NCBI GenBank assembly: GCA_032358255.1
Contig: JAULBX010000448.1
Span: forward strand, 62,001-126,000
Reading direction: 5' to 3'
DNA length: 64,000 bases
Source: Heterotrichella gracilis
Lineage: Eukaryota; Sar; Xanthophyceae; Tribonematales; Xanthonemataceae
Positions 1 through 12,178 of the stretch are shown piece after piece; position 1 is the stretch's first letter; each line of letters begins with the position of its first letter. The notes under the pieces are model-generated. The model was not told the origin of the DNA. It saw only the letters and a list, made by a program, of their open reading frames with translations, and did not search any database. The translations under genes were made by a program, and so were the position numbers.

Positions 1-340
1 CAAACTGGGGGGCATGCTCAACCCATAAAACTGAAACCAATACATACCGAGCTTCATGCGCTCAGCTCGAGCATAGCGGCAGCAAACTGCCGGTCCTGCA
101 AAGAAATTCCAGAGCACCAACGTGCTCAGCTCACCTCAGCAAAGCCTAGAGAGGCTCTACAAAGCCACCGACCTTTCCACAACAAAGAAAATTGCAATAC
201 AGTTCTTGATAAAGCAAACCTAACTCCAGGAGACCAGCTTTATTGGCGCGACGTCCATGAAGGAGTTGCCGCGCTTGGTCAAAGAAGTACAGCACTCGAT
301 TAGGTGCTGGCTGACTGGCACAGCAGCCCTCCCTCAGAAC

Positions 341-2192
341 TCAATACGACCACTCTGCTGGCAGTCCACCAGTGGTAGGTGGAGATGCAACACCTGCAGG
401 AGGGAGGCAAGCCACTGTGAGCCAACCATGGGTTGGTGGGTTGTTAAGCAGACAGGTAGTCACTCGGTTGTGCCTGTGTTCAACCAATACACATATAGAA
501 CCCTGACTTGGCCACTTGTCACCCACAGCCTCCACCAGTTGTTAAGCAGACAGGTAGTGACTCGATTGTGCCTGTGTTCCAAACAATGTACATATAGAAC
601 CCTGACTTGGGCAGTTGTCACCCACAGCCTTCACCAGCTGGCAGTCCCTGCCACCTGGCTCCCACAATCAACAAGTGCAAACAAACGACCAAACACCTAA
701 AAAGAGCCCTTACCAGCTTCCTCCTCCGCCTCTGCTGCCGCGCCGCAGTCAGACAGCGCCGAGCCAGACCTGCTGCTGGTCAGGGACTCGATCGTGACGT
801 GGGACTCGGCAGAGGAAGTGCTGGAGGCGCTGCGGGAGCGTCCGGGGAGGAACACGCCCGTGCCCCCCTCCACGGTCGACATCGGCTTGGGCACGGGGGG
901 TGTCCAGCTGGGCGCACGGGTCATGAGGGGGCTCTGGTGCTTCTGGGGCACCTGGTGCACTGGGCGGGCAGGGAAGGCGCCTGACGGAGGCTGCGGCATC
1001 GAGCAGCTCCTCATGTCGGGCCCCGGCTGGGGACGCCCGGTGTTGGGCCTGATGCTGCCACCACGAGACGGCCTCCTGGTGAAAGCATCGGGCCTGCGAG
1101 ACATGGCAAGGATTTATTAGTCCGGTGCCAGTGAAAGTTGAATTTGGAACAATGCCCTGTATGTCCTTGGAAGCGCACAAGCAAACCACATAACCATAGC
1201 GAGACACAAGCGAGCGAGTCAACGTTCGCAAGCAAGAGCGAGTTTGAACTAGGCGGTACTATGGGAGAGCTGCACTATCGGCAGTCGGCTTACGTGAGGC
1301 ATGCCGGAACCCCGCAGCGAGACACGACATCTAGCCACTTTGGGTCAACCACCAACCCTCACCTGTAGTCGAAGTTGGCAGAGGGCCGCCTCTCCGCGTG
1401 CATGACAGGCGCCACCTGCTGGTACAGGCTCTGGTAGTAGCTATTGTGGGGCTTGTCCACAGCGTAGGGCGATGGGGTGGGTGCAGGGCCCCCATGCTGG
1501 CGAAACACTGGCTGCTGCAGAGGTGGGGCAGGGGCTGGGGCTGGTGCCTCGCCAGGCGCCATGTAGTTTTGGGCGATCTGATGCAGCGTTGCCGATTTGA
1601 GGTTGTCGAGAAGGTCGGCCAGTAGGATGAGGCTGTGCAGCGAGTTCTCGGGTGCCTGGAAAGCCAAAACGCCGACACGCGTGAGGCCATGCCAGCAGGC
1701 AGGGAATAACACGTTGCGAAGGGCAACCCAAGCGGTTGGCAGCAAGGATGCAGTGGGTGGCGTGCAAAGGCGTGACGCCGCCACGCAAGCTCATGGCAGA
1801 AAACTGTGTGCAAACACACGGCTTGGCCTGCCCTCAGCGTACCTCTACCCCAAGCTCCCGCTGTTCAAACCCAGCCACGGGCGCCACCATAGCCGCAGGA
1901 GCCTGTATGTCACACACAGCAGAGCGTTAGCAAGGTGTGCACCAGGTCTGCATCCAGGTACAGGGCACACGAGACAAAACGTGTGTAGGATGGCCCCTAC
2001 CTGGTGCTTTTCCAGCGACTGCAGCCTGTCCGCAGACACCTGCAAGCGCTGCAAGCGCTGCAGGACGTCGTTGGAAGCAGACTCGGGTGGGTAGTAGCCA
2101 GTCTCGGTGCGGTACTGAGGCAGGGAGGCCACCGGCTGCAGCATGGAGGCTGTCATGCCTGGGTTGTACACGCACGACTGGGAGGCTGCCAT
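341..2192 (-). CDS. Hypothetical Pro/Ser/Ala-rich protein, 4 exons
   Basis: I do not recognise this gene. A four-exon model is consistent in splice sites and phase: 2192-2001, 1655-1363, 1093-714 and 393-341, giving about 305 residues. The start ATG (reading MAASQSC) has a good CCCATGG context. Exon 1 ends in a short Leu/Gln-rich helix-like stretch (LQRLQRLQVSADRLQSLEKH) that continues in exon 2 as an amphipathic segment (SLHSLILLADLLDNLKSATL). The rest is rich in Pro, Ala, Gln and Ser and is probably disordered. Exon 3 is Ser-rich (SRSASSTSSAESHVTIES) and ends in an Ala/Glu run. The last exon ends GLPAEWSY. The short helical stretch is the only part likely to fold, so a protein-binding coiled coil is possible but unproven. 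The last exon rests only on phase and a CTGCAG acceptor. An upstream 5' exon before 2192 cannot be excluded. Confidence 0.5.
441..640. repeat. Tandem duplication, two units of about 100 bp
   Basis: Two adjacent copies (about 441-540 and 541-640) share the blocks GTTAAGCAGACAGGTAGT, TGTGCCTGTGTTC and CATATAGAACCCTGACTTGG with a few substitutions. They lie in the proposed last intron of the hypothetical gene on the minus strand. No coding function is visible. Confidence 0.85.
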
Positions 2193-3847
2193 GGGTGCGG
2201 TAGTTGGGGCCGATGAGTGAGCCTGGCTGGGGCAGTAGTGCCGCCGTGCGTCCACACAACCAACGCCGCCCTTGCTTCTGCTCCAACGACTATCTAGGTG
2301 AAAGGGCCCTGCTGCCTGCCAACCAAATGTGTTTTGCTCCAACGCTCTGCAGCGGGCCTGCCCGTACACCTCTCTTCGATCTCCTGCTCGAATGGCAAAC
2401 CGCGTTTGACCAGTGCAACGGCCGTACTGCCCGCAACAAGTTATCTCCTAGACAAACTAAAAGTAGACACACCAAAGCACGCTGGCCTTTTGTTTGCTTC
2501 CTTGCTTGTAGTTTTAGGTGCTTGTAGTTTTAGGTCCGAGCCGTGGGTTAAAAAGTGTCGCAAAGCTTCTGAGGCTTGTCATGTCAGCACAATCGCCTGC
2601 GCCTGGTTGCCCAATCGGCGGCCCGCACGGCTGGGGGCCCCGCATGACCGTCTGACAAAATATCAGGGAGGCAGTGATCAGGCCTAAAGTCCTCGTACCC
2701 AGTTTCGGCCGTGGCTCAAAAACGTGAGTTGGCAGGCAGCGTCAGGGGTAAAAACGTCAAAAGGCGTGCCACGAGGAGGCGACGGGCTGGCCAGATGGCG
2801 CAGATGAACCTTTGCGGCCTCTAGCAGCCAATGACAGACCAATCGTCAACGTCATATCGCGTGAGGAAGCGCAAGATGACTCATTGTTCGTACCTGGTTC
2901 TGTACCAAATATTGTAACAAGTCGGAAGGATGACTACTCGTTTTGCACGTTGCGGTTGGTCTACTCGGCTGTGTATTTGTCGTTATGGGAGGCACCCGCG
3001 AGCCAAAAGGTGATGAGTCATCCCGCTGCGCCACGCTTTCGGACAACCGTGGCAGCGTGCAAATTGCACAAAATACATGCTTTTGGGACATGCAGTACAA
3101 CTGGACCAGCGGCGGTGCAAGGCGGTCCAAGCGGCGGGGCCAGGGGGTGTAGTCGCGTTCAGGAACGAGAGTGGAAAACCCACTTCAAAAGAAGGGTCAA
3201 TTGGGCTGAAATAGATGTTAAGCACCCGTAACTGAGTCAGGCAACCGCCCTCATAAGCTGTCGTAGGTTTCCCTCCAGTGCTGTCGTTGTAGGTGCCTGT
3301 ATTTTACCGGCTGTTGGCAATTTCACTCACCTAGTTGAACATACTGCAGCTCGTAGGCACCCAACCCACACACGCACTCGCCCATCTGCCATAGCTACAC
3401 GGAAGATACACAAGTGCCCAGCCACTGCTTATCCGTACAAACCTAGGGCTGTGCTCCCCTAGCCAAGGTGGAAACGAACTAACCGCTCAGGTAGGGGGGC
3501 TACTAGCTGTGGTAGCCACAGCAGGGTACACTGACCTTTGCAAAGCGTTTATTTCCGTTTGTAACCGTCCCATTTCCCGGTTTTGGTGCCACGATTACAA
3601 CCCCAGTTCAAACACTTTGAATTAAAGTGCCAATGCATGCATATGCCCTGCCTAGTGACCTTGGACCAACGCCAGGGTCTGCAGTGATCAAACGTTGAAC
3701 CCCGCGCATATTCATCGTTGCCTGTGTGCATGTTGGGTCAAGCGTAGGGTGGGGATCTGGCTGTGGCCACAGCTGTGCTCCATGGCGTTTCCTCCAGCAG
3801 CTGTCGGTCGAGTAGTATAACTACCCCAGGCCTGTGGACACCTCCAG
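2193..3847. other. Divergent intergenic region
   Basis: This 1.65-kb stretch separates the divergent starts of the hypothetical gene (minus) and the membrane-protein gene (plus). Open frames here are short, lack splice-consistent continuation and match nothing I recognise. It presumably contains both promoters, but no specific element can be defended. Confidence 0.5.
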
Positions 3848-6800
3848 ATGGAGCCCTCGGTGGTGCAGAACATCGAGTATGTGGTGCTGGGGATCACCGG
3901 TGAGTACTGACACCTTTTCCCAAGCACACACCCGCCTGCCTGGCTGCCTGGTGGTACACACGAAGACCACCAACTGGCGGTGGTCAAAGAAAACCCTAAT
4001 CAGGGGGTGTGCACCGTGCCTTCTTTCTCCCTGTGCCTCCTTAGAAGGCCCTGGCTCTATTGTGCACTCAATACTCCCTCACTCACAAACAACCCCCACC
4101 CATTGCAAACACCCCACCACTGCCCCACTCATCTCGTGCCCTCCCACCCCTTGCACCCTCCCTATCGCAGCCCCCACCTCCGGCCCCATACCCCATACCC
4201 CTGCAAGCACCACTGTCCGCCACTGCCTTGGCCCCCACCCCTCCACCTCCCACCCACCCACCCACCGGCCACACGCCCCACCATCCGACGGTTCCACCCC
4301 TTATGTTCACCCACCCCTCCACCTTCCCCACCACCCACTCCACCCACCCGCCCCACCACCCCGCAGGCGCCGCGGTCCTCCTATGCCTAGTGTGTGCCTG
4401 GTACATCACCCCTTGGACCCGCAAGGCTAGGCGAAACTCCTCCACGCACGAGTTCAACGTGCTGTGGAAGGCGCGCCTGGGGATGGAGCTCGTGGGAGCC
4501 TTGTGGGTGGTGCGTGTGGAGGGGTGGGGGTGGGGTGGAGGTGGTGGGCGGCCGTGTGGGTGAGCGTGACTGTACGTGGTGGCTGGGGTGGGGGGAGGCG
4601 TGGTGGAGAGTTTAGGAGGGGGGCAGGGAGGAAACTGTCTGGCAGCAGCAGCATCGTTCAGCGTGCTGTTAGGGTTTGGCAAGGGTTTTAAGTGCCGTCC
4701 AGGTGGCTTAGGAGGTTGCGGCTCCAGCCAAGTGTTTGTATGGCAGGGTTTAGGGTTTAGGGTTCAGGGCGGGGCATAGCACAGCACAGCGCAGTTCTGC
4801 CTTGACACCCCCCCCTCCTCCCACTGCACCGCCTCTCCCTCCCCCCACTGCAGCTGGTCCATGTGATGCGGCTGCAGGTGACCTCGGGCCCAGCCTCTCA
4901 GGTTAAATATTTCGGTCAACCCTTTTTAAGTTGTAATTTACATTGTATTTTTTACGCCCCGATTCTTGCCCTCTTAAACCCACTTACCCGCCACCCCCTG
5001 CCTGGCCTCCCCTCCCCCTTCTGATCCCCACCCTCCTCCCACTGCAGATGGTCCAGGTGATGCGGCTACAGGTGACCTGGGGCCCCGCCTCCCCTTGGTT
5101 CCCCACCTCAGTCACCACAGCCACCTCCTCATCCTGGTGGTGCCGCGCATACCTGGTGGCCAGCATGGGGTTGTTGCAGCCGCTGTTCCTGGCAATGGCG
5201 GTGGTGCTCACACGCCAGGCGGTCAGGTGAGGATCAAAGCTGGGGTATGTTGCTGCTGTTCCATGTTGTAGGCCATAGGCTGGGGCTGTGCGATCATAAA
5301 ACCCTAGGCTAGGATGTGGCCAGCATGGGGTTGCTGCAGCCGCTGTTCCTGGCAATGGCGGTGGTGCTCACGCGCCAGGCGGTCAGGTGTGCTTGGGAGA
5401 ACCCTAGCCTAGGGTTTTGGATACGTAAAGTGAGGTTAGGTTGCTGCTGTTCCATGTTGTAAGCTTTAGGGCTGTGCGACCATGAAGGCGCAGGCTAGGA
5501 ACCCTAGCCTAGGCATTGCAAGCCCCTCCTGCTGCAGCTGATATACCTAATGCTGGAAGCAGCAGGCCAGTGCCGGTGTGCAGCATGGTGTTGGCCAGGC
5601 ATAAAGCCACTGTTCCAGGCGTTAGGCCCTGGGCTGTGCAATCACAAAACCCTAGGCTAGGGTGTTGGCCAGCATAAAGCTGCTTGAGCAACTGCTGCAG
5701 TTGCTGTGGGTGGTGTGCACTAGTTGTGGGCCTGCGGCCGTGGGAGCCCTGCATGTTGTCTACCTACCACACATAATTACATAGAAAGGGTAACTGGTCA
5801 CTGGTGTAAAACTAGATACATCAGTTCAGGGTGTGAAGTACAAAGTCCCTGTTACGGATTCATAATGACATGTGCGCACCTCCCACCAACCCCACCCCAC
5901 ACCCCTGCAGCAAGATGCGCCCCCAGGACCGCGCAGCACCCAACCGGCGGCTGCTCCTCCTCTCACTGGCAGCCACACTACCCCCCCTAGCACTGCAGAC
6001 CGTGGTGGCGTTCTTCACCAAAATGCATGGGGAGGATAGCTGGGCCACCAAGCAGCTGGGGGGCGCGGGGTACTACTTTTTCACTGTGGATGTGGTGGGC
6101 GGTGCGGAGGAGTGCGGAGGGGAAGCAGGGTGCGTGCATTGGGGGGTGGGTGGGTGGTGGTAGTGAGGGTGGGGGGTCGTGTAGGGGGGTGGGGGGGATG
6201 CCGCATCTAGGAGACGCACTGAACCGCATGCATGCACACTTGTGGGTGTGCACGGGGTTGGTGGTGTGTTTGTGTGGGTGTGGGTGTGGGTGCTCGCTTT
6301 TGTGTTGCTTGTGTCTCTGTTGTTCCCCCACCCCTTCCTACCACCAGCACTCGACGCCCACCCCACCAACACCCACCTCCCATCCCAGGTGCGCTCTGTG
6401 CCTCTACCCCGCCGCCAGCACCATCGTCACCGCCTGCTTCTCCGGCGCATGCACCGCCCTGCTGGCCTACCTGTGCTACACAATGACCTCCCGGGTACTC
6501 AATGTGCACCTGGGGAAACGCATCCTCGCCCTCCTACTCGTTTTTTTCCTGTCCACCACCCTGAGCCTGGCGTTCCCGGGGGTCAGCGTGCTGTCCCAGC
6601 CCTACGACACCCTGTTTGTGGTGTGCTGGCTGGGCCAGTTTGTGAGCGTGGTGGGGGCGGTGGGGGGCGTGGGGTGGCTGCTGGTGGCGCGCCCGGTGTG
6701 GGACAGCAACCAGGCGGAGAAGGTGGGTGCTGGTGGTAGTGTGGTGGTGGTGGGTGGTGTAGCATACCTCTCATTCTACCTGCGTCCTCCCCAAATCCCG

Positions 6801-7018
6801 CACAATGCCACGTTTATCACTCCCCCCCTAACCCCCCTGCCGTAGCACCCCAGGCCCCCCCTTCCTGCCTCTCCCCCATGCAGGCCCTCCCCCCTCGCCT
6901 GAAGGAAGCCGACTCCCTCAAGGCCTCCCTCCTGGGTACCTCCCCTCCTGGCGCCCAGGGGGAGTTGGAGCTCCTCACGGCACCAGGCACGCCACCCTCG
7001 CGCCAAGAGAGCGAATGA
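3848..7018 (+). CDS. Multi-pass membrane protein, plant/algal unknown family, 6 exons
   Basis: Six exons join in phase: 3848-3899, 4367-4506, 5048-5226, 5911-6129, 6389-6722 and 6884-7018, giving 352 residues. The first residues (MEPSVVQNIEYVVLGITG) run straight into a membrane segment ending CLVCAWYITPW. They are followed by a basic loop (TRKARRNSSTHEFN). Exon 3 carries a membrane segment, YLVASMGLLQPLFLAMAVVL. Exon 4 has a basic loop and another helix. Exon 5 has at least three more, including ILALLLVFFLSTTLSLAF. The tail (exon 6) is hydrophilic. The order of helices and the conserved-looking HEFN and GLLQP segments resemble uncharacterised plant transmembrane proteins of the Arabidopsis At1g10660 kind, recalled from memory only, so the assignment is weak. 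It is probably an integral membrane protein of unknown function. Introns 2 and 3 hold decayed copies of exon 3. Confidence 0.75.
4849..4902 (+). repeat. Partial duplicate of exon 3 start (membrane-protein gene)
   Basis: The segment CTGCAG + about 49 bases reads LVHVMRLQVTSGPAS and parallels the real exon 3 start at 5048 (MVQVMRLQVTWGPAS). It retains the 3' splice site and is followed by unrelated AT-rich sequence. It could act as an alternative acceptor, but without a matching downstream end it is more likely a decayed duplicate. Confidence 0.8.
5155..5690 (+). repeat. Tandem exon-intron repeat, about 160 bp, 2-3 units
   Basis: The end of exon 3 plus following intron (from about 5155) is repeated from about 5312, where VASMGLLQPLFLAMAVVL is again encoded almost perfectly and followed by a GT. 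A third, weaker unit spans about 5550-5690. Each unit carries a block containing CCTAGGCTAGG flanked by AAACCCT/AGGGTTT, and GTTCCATGTTGTA is shared by the first two. These copies sit in intron 3 and are probably not spliced in. Confidence 0.85.
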
Positions 7019-8381
7019 ACGCCAAGCGCAGGCGCGGGGCGGTGTTGGTGTCGGTGTGAACCCATGCGGGGTGGAATGTGGTTTTGGGAAGCAAATCTAG
7101 TGGGCTCCGGAAGGGATTGCCCGCAACTAGGCAGAAGAAGGGGGGGAATAGGAGCCAGCGCATGTGGGAAGGGATTGAGCGTCAGCCGTGGGTACACCAT
7201 TTTACAATGTACTTTTACCAATTTTTTTGATTGCAGCACCTGGTAGCTTTCCAGCCATGTCCCGGCCTTTCAGCGCCCCATTTGTCGGGGTGGGGTTGGC
7301 AGCTGTATATGTCAGGGGCCTGATGCGGGAGCAAGGGGGTGGTGTTATCACCAGGTGCTGTGCACGCCACCCGGGGCGTGGCTGAGGGTGGGGGAAGGTG
7401 GGGGCGAGAGGGGAGGGGGCCAGGCAGGGCGCCCGTGTGTACTTGATACCAGTACAGCACTTGATACATGTTGTGCGCAGTGCCCTGGTGCGAGCCAGTT
7501 GCTCGTTAACTCCGTCTCTGCGCGTCCCCTTTCTTTCTCTACATGTACATGTGTTACCTGTGGTATGTGGTGCTGCCCAAACGCCCAGAACTTCAGCCTG
7601 CCATGGCTTGGTGATTGACACACACAATTGCGGCCGCTTTTGGCGATGCTGCGGGCCACGGCAAGCCTTTACCGTTGATGAGATGACATATTTTATTCCA
7701 TATTCAGATTAATGTGGACTGGGAGGTTTTTGGGAACCCACAGCTTGCGAGCCAGCGGTTATAGGGACAATTGCCTGCTGCAGCAGACTGAGTAATCATC
7801 ATGTTGACGTGCAGCAACCAGTGTGTCATTTATTGCCTTCAGGGTTGCTTGATCAGAGCCCGCGAGACCGAAGTACAACCAAGACAATCATTGATCTCCA
7901 CGCTAAATCAGACAGGTTGCCAATGCCATTCGTGAAAGACATTGCCTGCAGGGGGTGGATGAACGATGGCCGGACCAGGCTAAACCCCTGCCGCAGTGGC
8001 ACCCTGGGCCACAGTCGCTATGCCTGACCCCCGCGGGTTCCTTCCTGCTTGACCCATGCGCCTGCACATGTCCCGGGGCCCGGGTTATCCGCCCATCCTG
8101 AATCACGCATCCAGTCTCAAATTCCAAAATAAATGCTATAGTAAGATATGATGTTGAAAAGAAAATAAACGCTTAAGGCGTATACAAGGCGGCATAGCAG
8201 CTACGCATAGCTCTCAAGTCAAGTCAATTACTGGGGACCAAAGGCCCGATGCCAACAATGTTTTTTGAAAAAATCATTGCACCAGAATCTGGCCTGATGC
8301 CCAGCGCAGAAACAGCGGCATGGCCAAGGGAATAGAATGGAAAGGCAGTCTATTCAATACACAGTATATACTTCCCAAAGT
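7019..8381. other. Convergent intergenic region / 3' UTRs
   Basis: This stretch lies between the stop codon of the membrane-protein gene and the stop codon of the phosphatase gene on the other strand. It must contain both 3' UTRs. No additional gene with supportable splice structure or recognisable protein is seen. Confidence 0.5.
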
Positions 8382-11376
8382 TCACCCCCTCTTCCCCTGT
8401 ATGTCTGCCAGCAGGCCAGAGCAGGCGTCCTCCAACAAGTCCAGGACCTGCGGGGATGGGGGACAGATGTTGCAATTTTCAGGACCTTATAGGGGGTTTT
8501 TAAGCCCTTGGTGCAAGGATAAAAGCTAACAACAGGTAATGGTTTTACCATAATAGTGGTCAGTTATTACGCTTGCATAGTGCACTGGGCGGCCAGGTTC
8601 ACGCCTGTTGTCAGCCACTGGCCGATACACCCATTCCCCTGGCAAGGGTTGAACCCCCTACTGAGTGAACCCACTTACTACACGCATGTATTGAAGTGTC
8701 CCATGCATCTGCCCTGGTTCCTTAGTGGACGGCAAAACTGTGCTAATACTATTACAAACCACAAACAGAGAAGGCATCCCCAGCCGTCATCGTAATTCAT
8801 AGTAGTACAGATAATACATCCCCACCAACAAGACTGATCTCACCTGTGCAAATCTGCTGCCTTGCGGGTAACTCACTCATTGACACAGTTTCAGTTTAAT
8901 AAAGTCAAATCTGGAGGGGCCAAGGCAATTGCATGGTTTGGAATACCCATGCAGTGTCCATTTTCAGTAGTTTTCCCAGCGCTACTCCAAACCCTATGCA
9001 AGGACACAAAAGCATGGATTATAATATATCCGCTAAGGTTCTTCACGCACCAGCTCAAAGCCCTTGTCCCCACCATAGTAGGGGTCTGGCACGTGATCGT
9101 ATGATTTGAACTCGTCACTGGTCAAGTAATCGGTCATCAAGCGAACCTGCTCAAGGGGAAACGGGGTTAGTAGAAGGGGAGTAGAAGGGAAAAGGGATCA
9201 TACATGCAGAATTCCAAAGGCTTTGGCAATTATTGAAGCCAGGGCAAGGTACACAACTACTGATATCTTTTTGCATGTGCAACCTTACAGACACATCGAA
9301 AGACAGATACTGAAATAAACCAGGAATATCCGACAAGGTTGCCAGGGGCGCTTGCCGTAAACCTTGCCCTTATCTGGTATCCTAACCTACCGCTATCGCA
9401 GCGCTGATTCAACTCACCCACCTTTTCCCTGTACCCCTCCGGCACCTCCTTGCCCTTGCCAGCCCAATGGTCCCCTGCCACCTGGCAGCAGCAGCAGCAA
9501 CACTCAGCAGTGGTAGGGTTTACAAAGGGTTTTGCTCAGGGTTGGTTGAATTTTTCAAGGATGTTCATTTGCAGCAGCCCATTGCCACCTGGCTCCAAAC
9601 CCTGAACCCTAAACTCTGGATCATCGCACCTCACAGCGCCACAAAAACAAAAGCTGGAAGGACACTTCCCTTGCAGTAATTCATTGGTTTTGAAGTGTGG
9701 CCATCGCATACATCGTGAAAACACCCCTCACACAGCACCGCCACCAACCCACACATTTCACAACCCACACAACATGCGGAGAGACATATTCCCACACCCA
9801 ACAGACGGAGAGACATATTCCCACACTCCATGCAGGCCACATGCAACTGACTCCCCCTTCACCCACCTGAATGGCCGTCATATTCGCGGCGTCCATGCCG
9901 ATGATGTAGTCAAATGTGGCCAAATCTGCCGGTTTGAGGGGCCTTGACCTGGATGTGAGGTGCACCCCTCGGGCCTGGGCGGTGCGGCGCATGCGGGGAT
10001 CTGCGGCATCCCCCTCGTGGTAGGACCAGCCCCCATCCTGGTACCTGCGGAAACGGAATTTAGGTAACAAATGGTGAAGTGTGGCATCAGAAAAGGTGTG
10101 GATATTGCTTTGCTGCAGCTTGCTGGGTGTTTAGTTGGTAGGTTGCCCGGGACTTGATAGAATGGGCAGGGTTGGTGGAATGCGGGGGCCTGCGGCATCA
10201 ACCTCGTGATAGGACCCGCCCCAATGCTGGGGATGACAAGGATATGACTAGGGTACAGCCAGGGTTTGACTAGGGTGTCGTTAGGGGGATGCCAAGGGTG
10301 TCGCTAGGGGATGCCAAGGGTGGAACGCACCAGCTTGGGTTTCCCCCTCCCGTGCCGCATGAGTCTATTTCGAACCCCCCCTGCACCCCCTGCCGCTCCA
10401 CCACCGCCCGGAACACAGCCTCAGCAGTAGGGCTGCGGCAGATGTTGCCTGTGGGTGGGGCGTGGGGGTGGGTGGGTGGGGTGGGGGGTGGGGGGGAGCG
10501 CACGCTGTGTTGGTGTGCCCAGTGCTGTGTATGGGTGGATGGTGGCAGAGCGCGCTGTGTATGATGGGTGGCAGCGGGGTTTTGTAGCGGCGCGGCATGA
10601 TGCAGCTGGTCCGTGGTTGGTCAAGCCGAGGCCTCTAAACCCTAAGCGCTGGACCCTAAAGTCTGAGCACTTGTGCCCGGGGGTTGGGGCGAGTGGCACA
10701 CCCAGGCAACACTCACTGAGCACCTTGCTCCTGCCGCGTGTGCTGGTGGGGGGTGGGGGCGGGGTGGGGGGTGGGGGCACGTACCTAGGCATACAAACAG
10801 CACCTTTGTCTTTCCTCCTGCTGGGGCTGGCAGTGGTTCCTGCAGCAAGGCGGAGCACGGTGAGCGTACACCCAAAACCCTACACCCTAACCTGCGGCAC
10901 ATGGTGAGTAGACACCTCCCCGCCAAAGTGGTGTGTGGCGACCACAGCTTGGGATGGTTGTGGGTGGGTGGGTGTGGATGTGTGTGGCGCAGTGGGGTTT
11001 GGTGTGGATGTGGGGCTGGGGGTGGGTGTGTGGGTGTGGATGTGGGGGTACGTGGGCGGGAGCGGGTGAGCAACCATACCACACTTTCGATGCAAAGGAC
11101 AAAGACACAAGCACAACCACATCCCCACCAAACCCAGAAAGTCCAAGCAGTGCTCGTGAATTCAAAATTCACCTGTTGCTCCCCTTGCTGAGCCCACACC
11201 CTCACTCCCCTGGCCACCATCACGCCCGGTGCCATGGTGGGGGCCCGTGGGGTGCAGAGGCTGCGGGCTGGGGGCGGTGTGCGGCGGCGGTGCACGCTAA
11301 TTTGTGCCGGTGAGGCGGCGGGGAAGGCGGGCGCGCGGCTGCTGCAGGCGGCAGTAGCAGGGCTTGGCATACCCAT
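8382..11376 (-). CDS. Low-molecular-weight protein tyrosine phosphatase, plastid-type, 7 exons
   Basis: The protein is a cysteine-based phosphotyrosine phosphatase of the low-molecular-weight (arsenate-reductase fold) family. Exons 11376-11173, 10839-10785, 10448-10331, 10044-9867, 9481-9422, 9146-9051 and 8447-8382 join in phase to give 258 residues. The signature C-X5-R-S is split by an intron: VLFVCLG at the end of exon 2 and NICRSPTAEAVFR in exon 3, with catalytic Cys about 85 and Arg about 91. The general-acid Asp lies in the DPYYGG motif of exon 6. Typical family members have about 160 residues. The extra N-terminal 70 or so are rich in Ala, Ser, Pro and Arg with no acidic residues, as in a chloroplast transit peptide, so plastid import is inferred. 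The start used is the ATG reading MGMPSPATAAC. In-frame ATGs exist both upstream (11451) and downstream (11235). Confidence 0.9.
10183..10231 (-). repeat. Decayed duplicate of exon 4 start (phosphatase gene)
   Basis: The plus-strand block at 10183-10231, with CCTGCGGCATCAACCTCGTG and TAGGACC, mirrors 9996-10044, the 5' edge of exon 4 in the phosphatase gene. It is followed by short repeats of the kind TAGGG-GATGCCAAGGG (about 10260-10320). It lies in the intron upstream of the true exon 4. Confidence 0.7.
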
Positions 11377-12178
11377 TGGTGCAGGTGCAAATTGGCAACC
11401 CACCAGTACTTTACCACAGAGGTTCTGGGTTTCTGAAACAACAGGACGCAATGTAGAAGCGTTACAGAAAAGTTTGGAAGGCTGATATCAATATCAGCTT
11501 TGCTAGGCAGGTGGGAAGGCGATAGATAGCAGATGTGTGTCAAACAGTATGGGCATACGCATGCATGCATGCATCATGCATCAGATCTGGTCGGAGCGCT
11601 TCCCAGCTTGCAACTTCGCTGGGGCAGCTATGTAACCCAATGTCACAGCAGTTAAATAGTGCTTTGTTGGTGTGTCACGCTCAATAGCGTTTGGCGTCAT
11701 CGTCATGGATCTCCACTCCCCTGTGTTTCTATGTAATATGTCACCGGTGGGACCTTCATGCACTTCTTCAGCGTTTGTTTGAAACAGCGGCCTTGTTAGG
11801 GCCGTGTGCACGAGTTGGGTGCTCATTATCGGTTGCAACGTTAGCTTGCTAGTACTCGGGGGTGTTAGAAGGCAGCGGGAAAAGTGCCACAGGCCGAGGC
11901 ATAGTATGCACACGCACGCCTGCCATTCCTAGCTATGCACCGGTTCACCCTGAGCTTTGGGCCCGGAGGCGCAACTGACCACTCCCAGCGCTGCGGGCCA
12001 CGTAGCGATGTCCCAATAGCTGCCGTCTTTATACACTCCTCTGTGCCTCTTGTTTGACGCATAGCGTGGTGTTGCGTGGCGTTGTCTGCTGAAAACGAGC
12101 TGATCAGCCTGTTGGGTGGGTGTAGTGCCTGGCTGGTGTGCGCCTGTGGGCCACGAGGGAAGCTGCCCTCCCAGAGAC
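11377..12178. other. Divergent intergenic region
   Basis: About 800 bp separate the start codons of the phosphatase (minus) and the ABP1-like gene (plus). A run of GCATGC-type palindromes lies at about 11560-11580. No core promoter motif is claimed. Confidence 0.45.

Noticed and set aside
257-700. 147-codon plus-strand frame at the window start
   Set aside because: It runs through the 100-bp tandem duplication, and its internal peptide repeat is produced by that. No motif is seen and the minus-strand model fits better.
3980-4690. Long Pro-rich or Gly/Trp-rich frames on both strands in introns 1-2 of the membrane-protein gene
   Set aside because: They come from CACCCACC-type simple sequence in the introns. 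The real exons are short and identified by phase and membrane segments.
8640-8660. Possible tRNA T-arm-like sequence (GGGTTGAACCCCC)
   Set aside because: No cloverleaf with acceptor, D and anticodon stems could be drawn around it.
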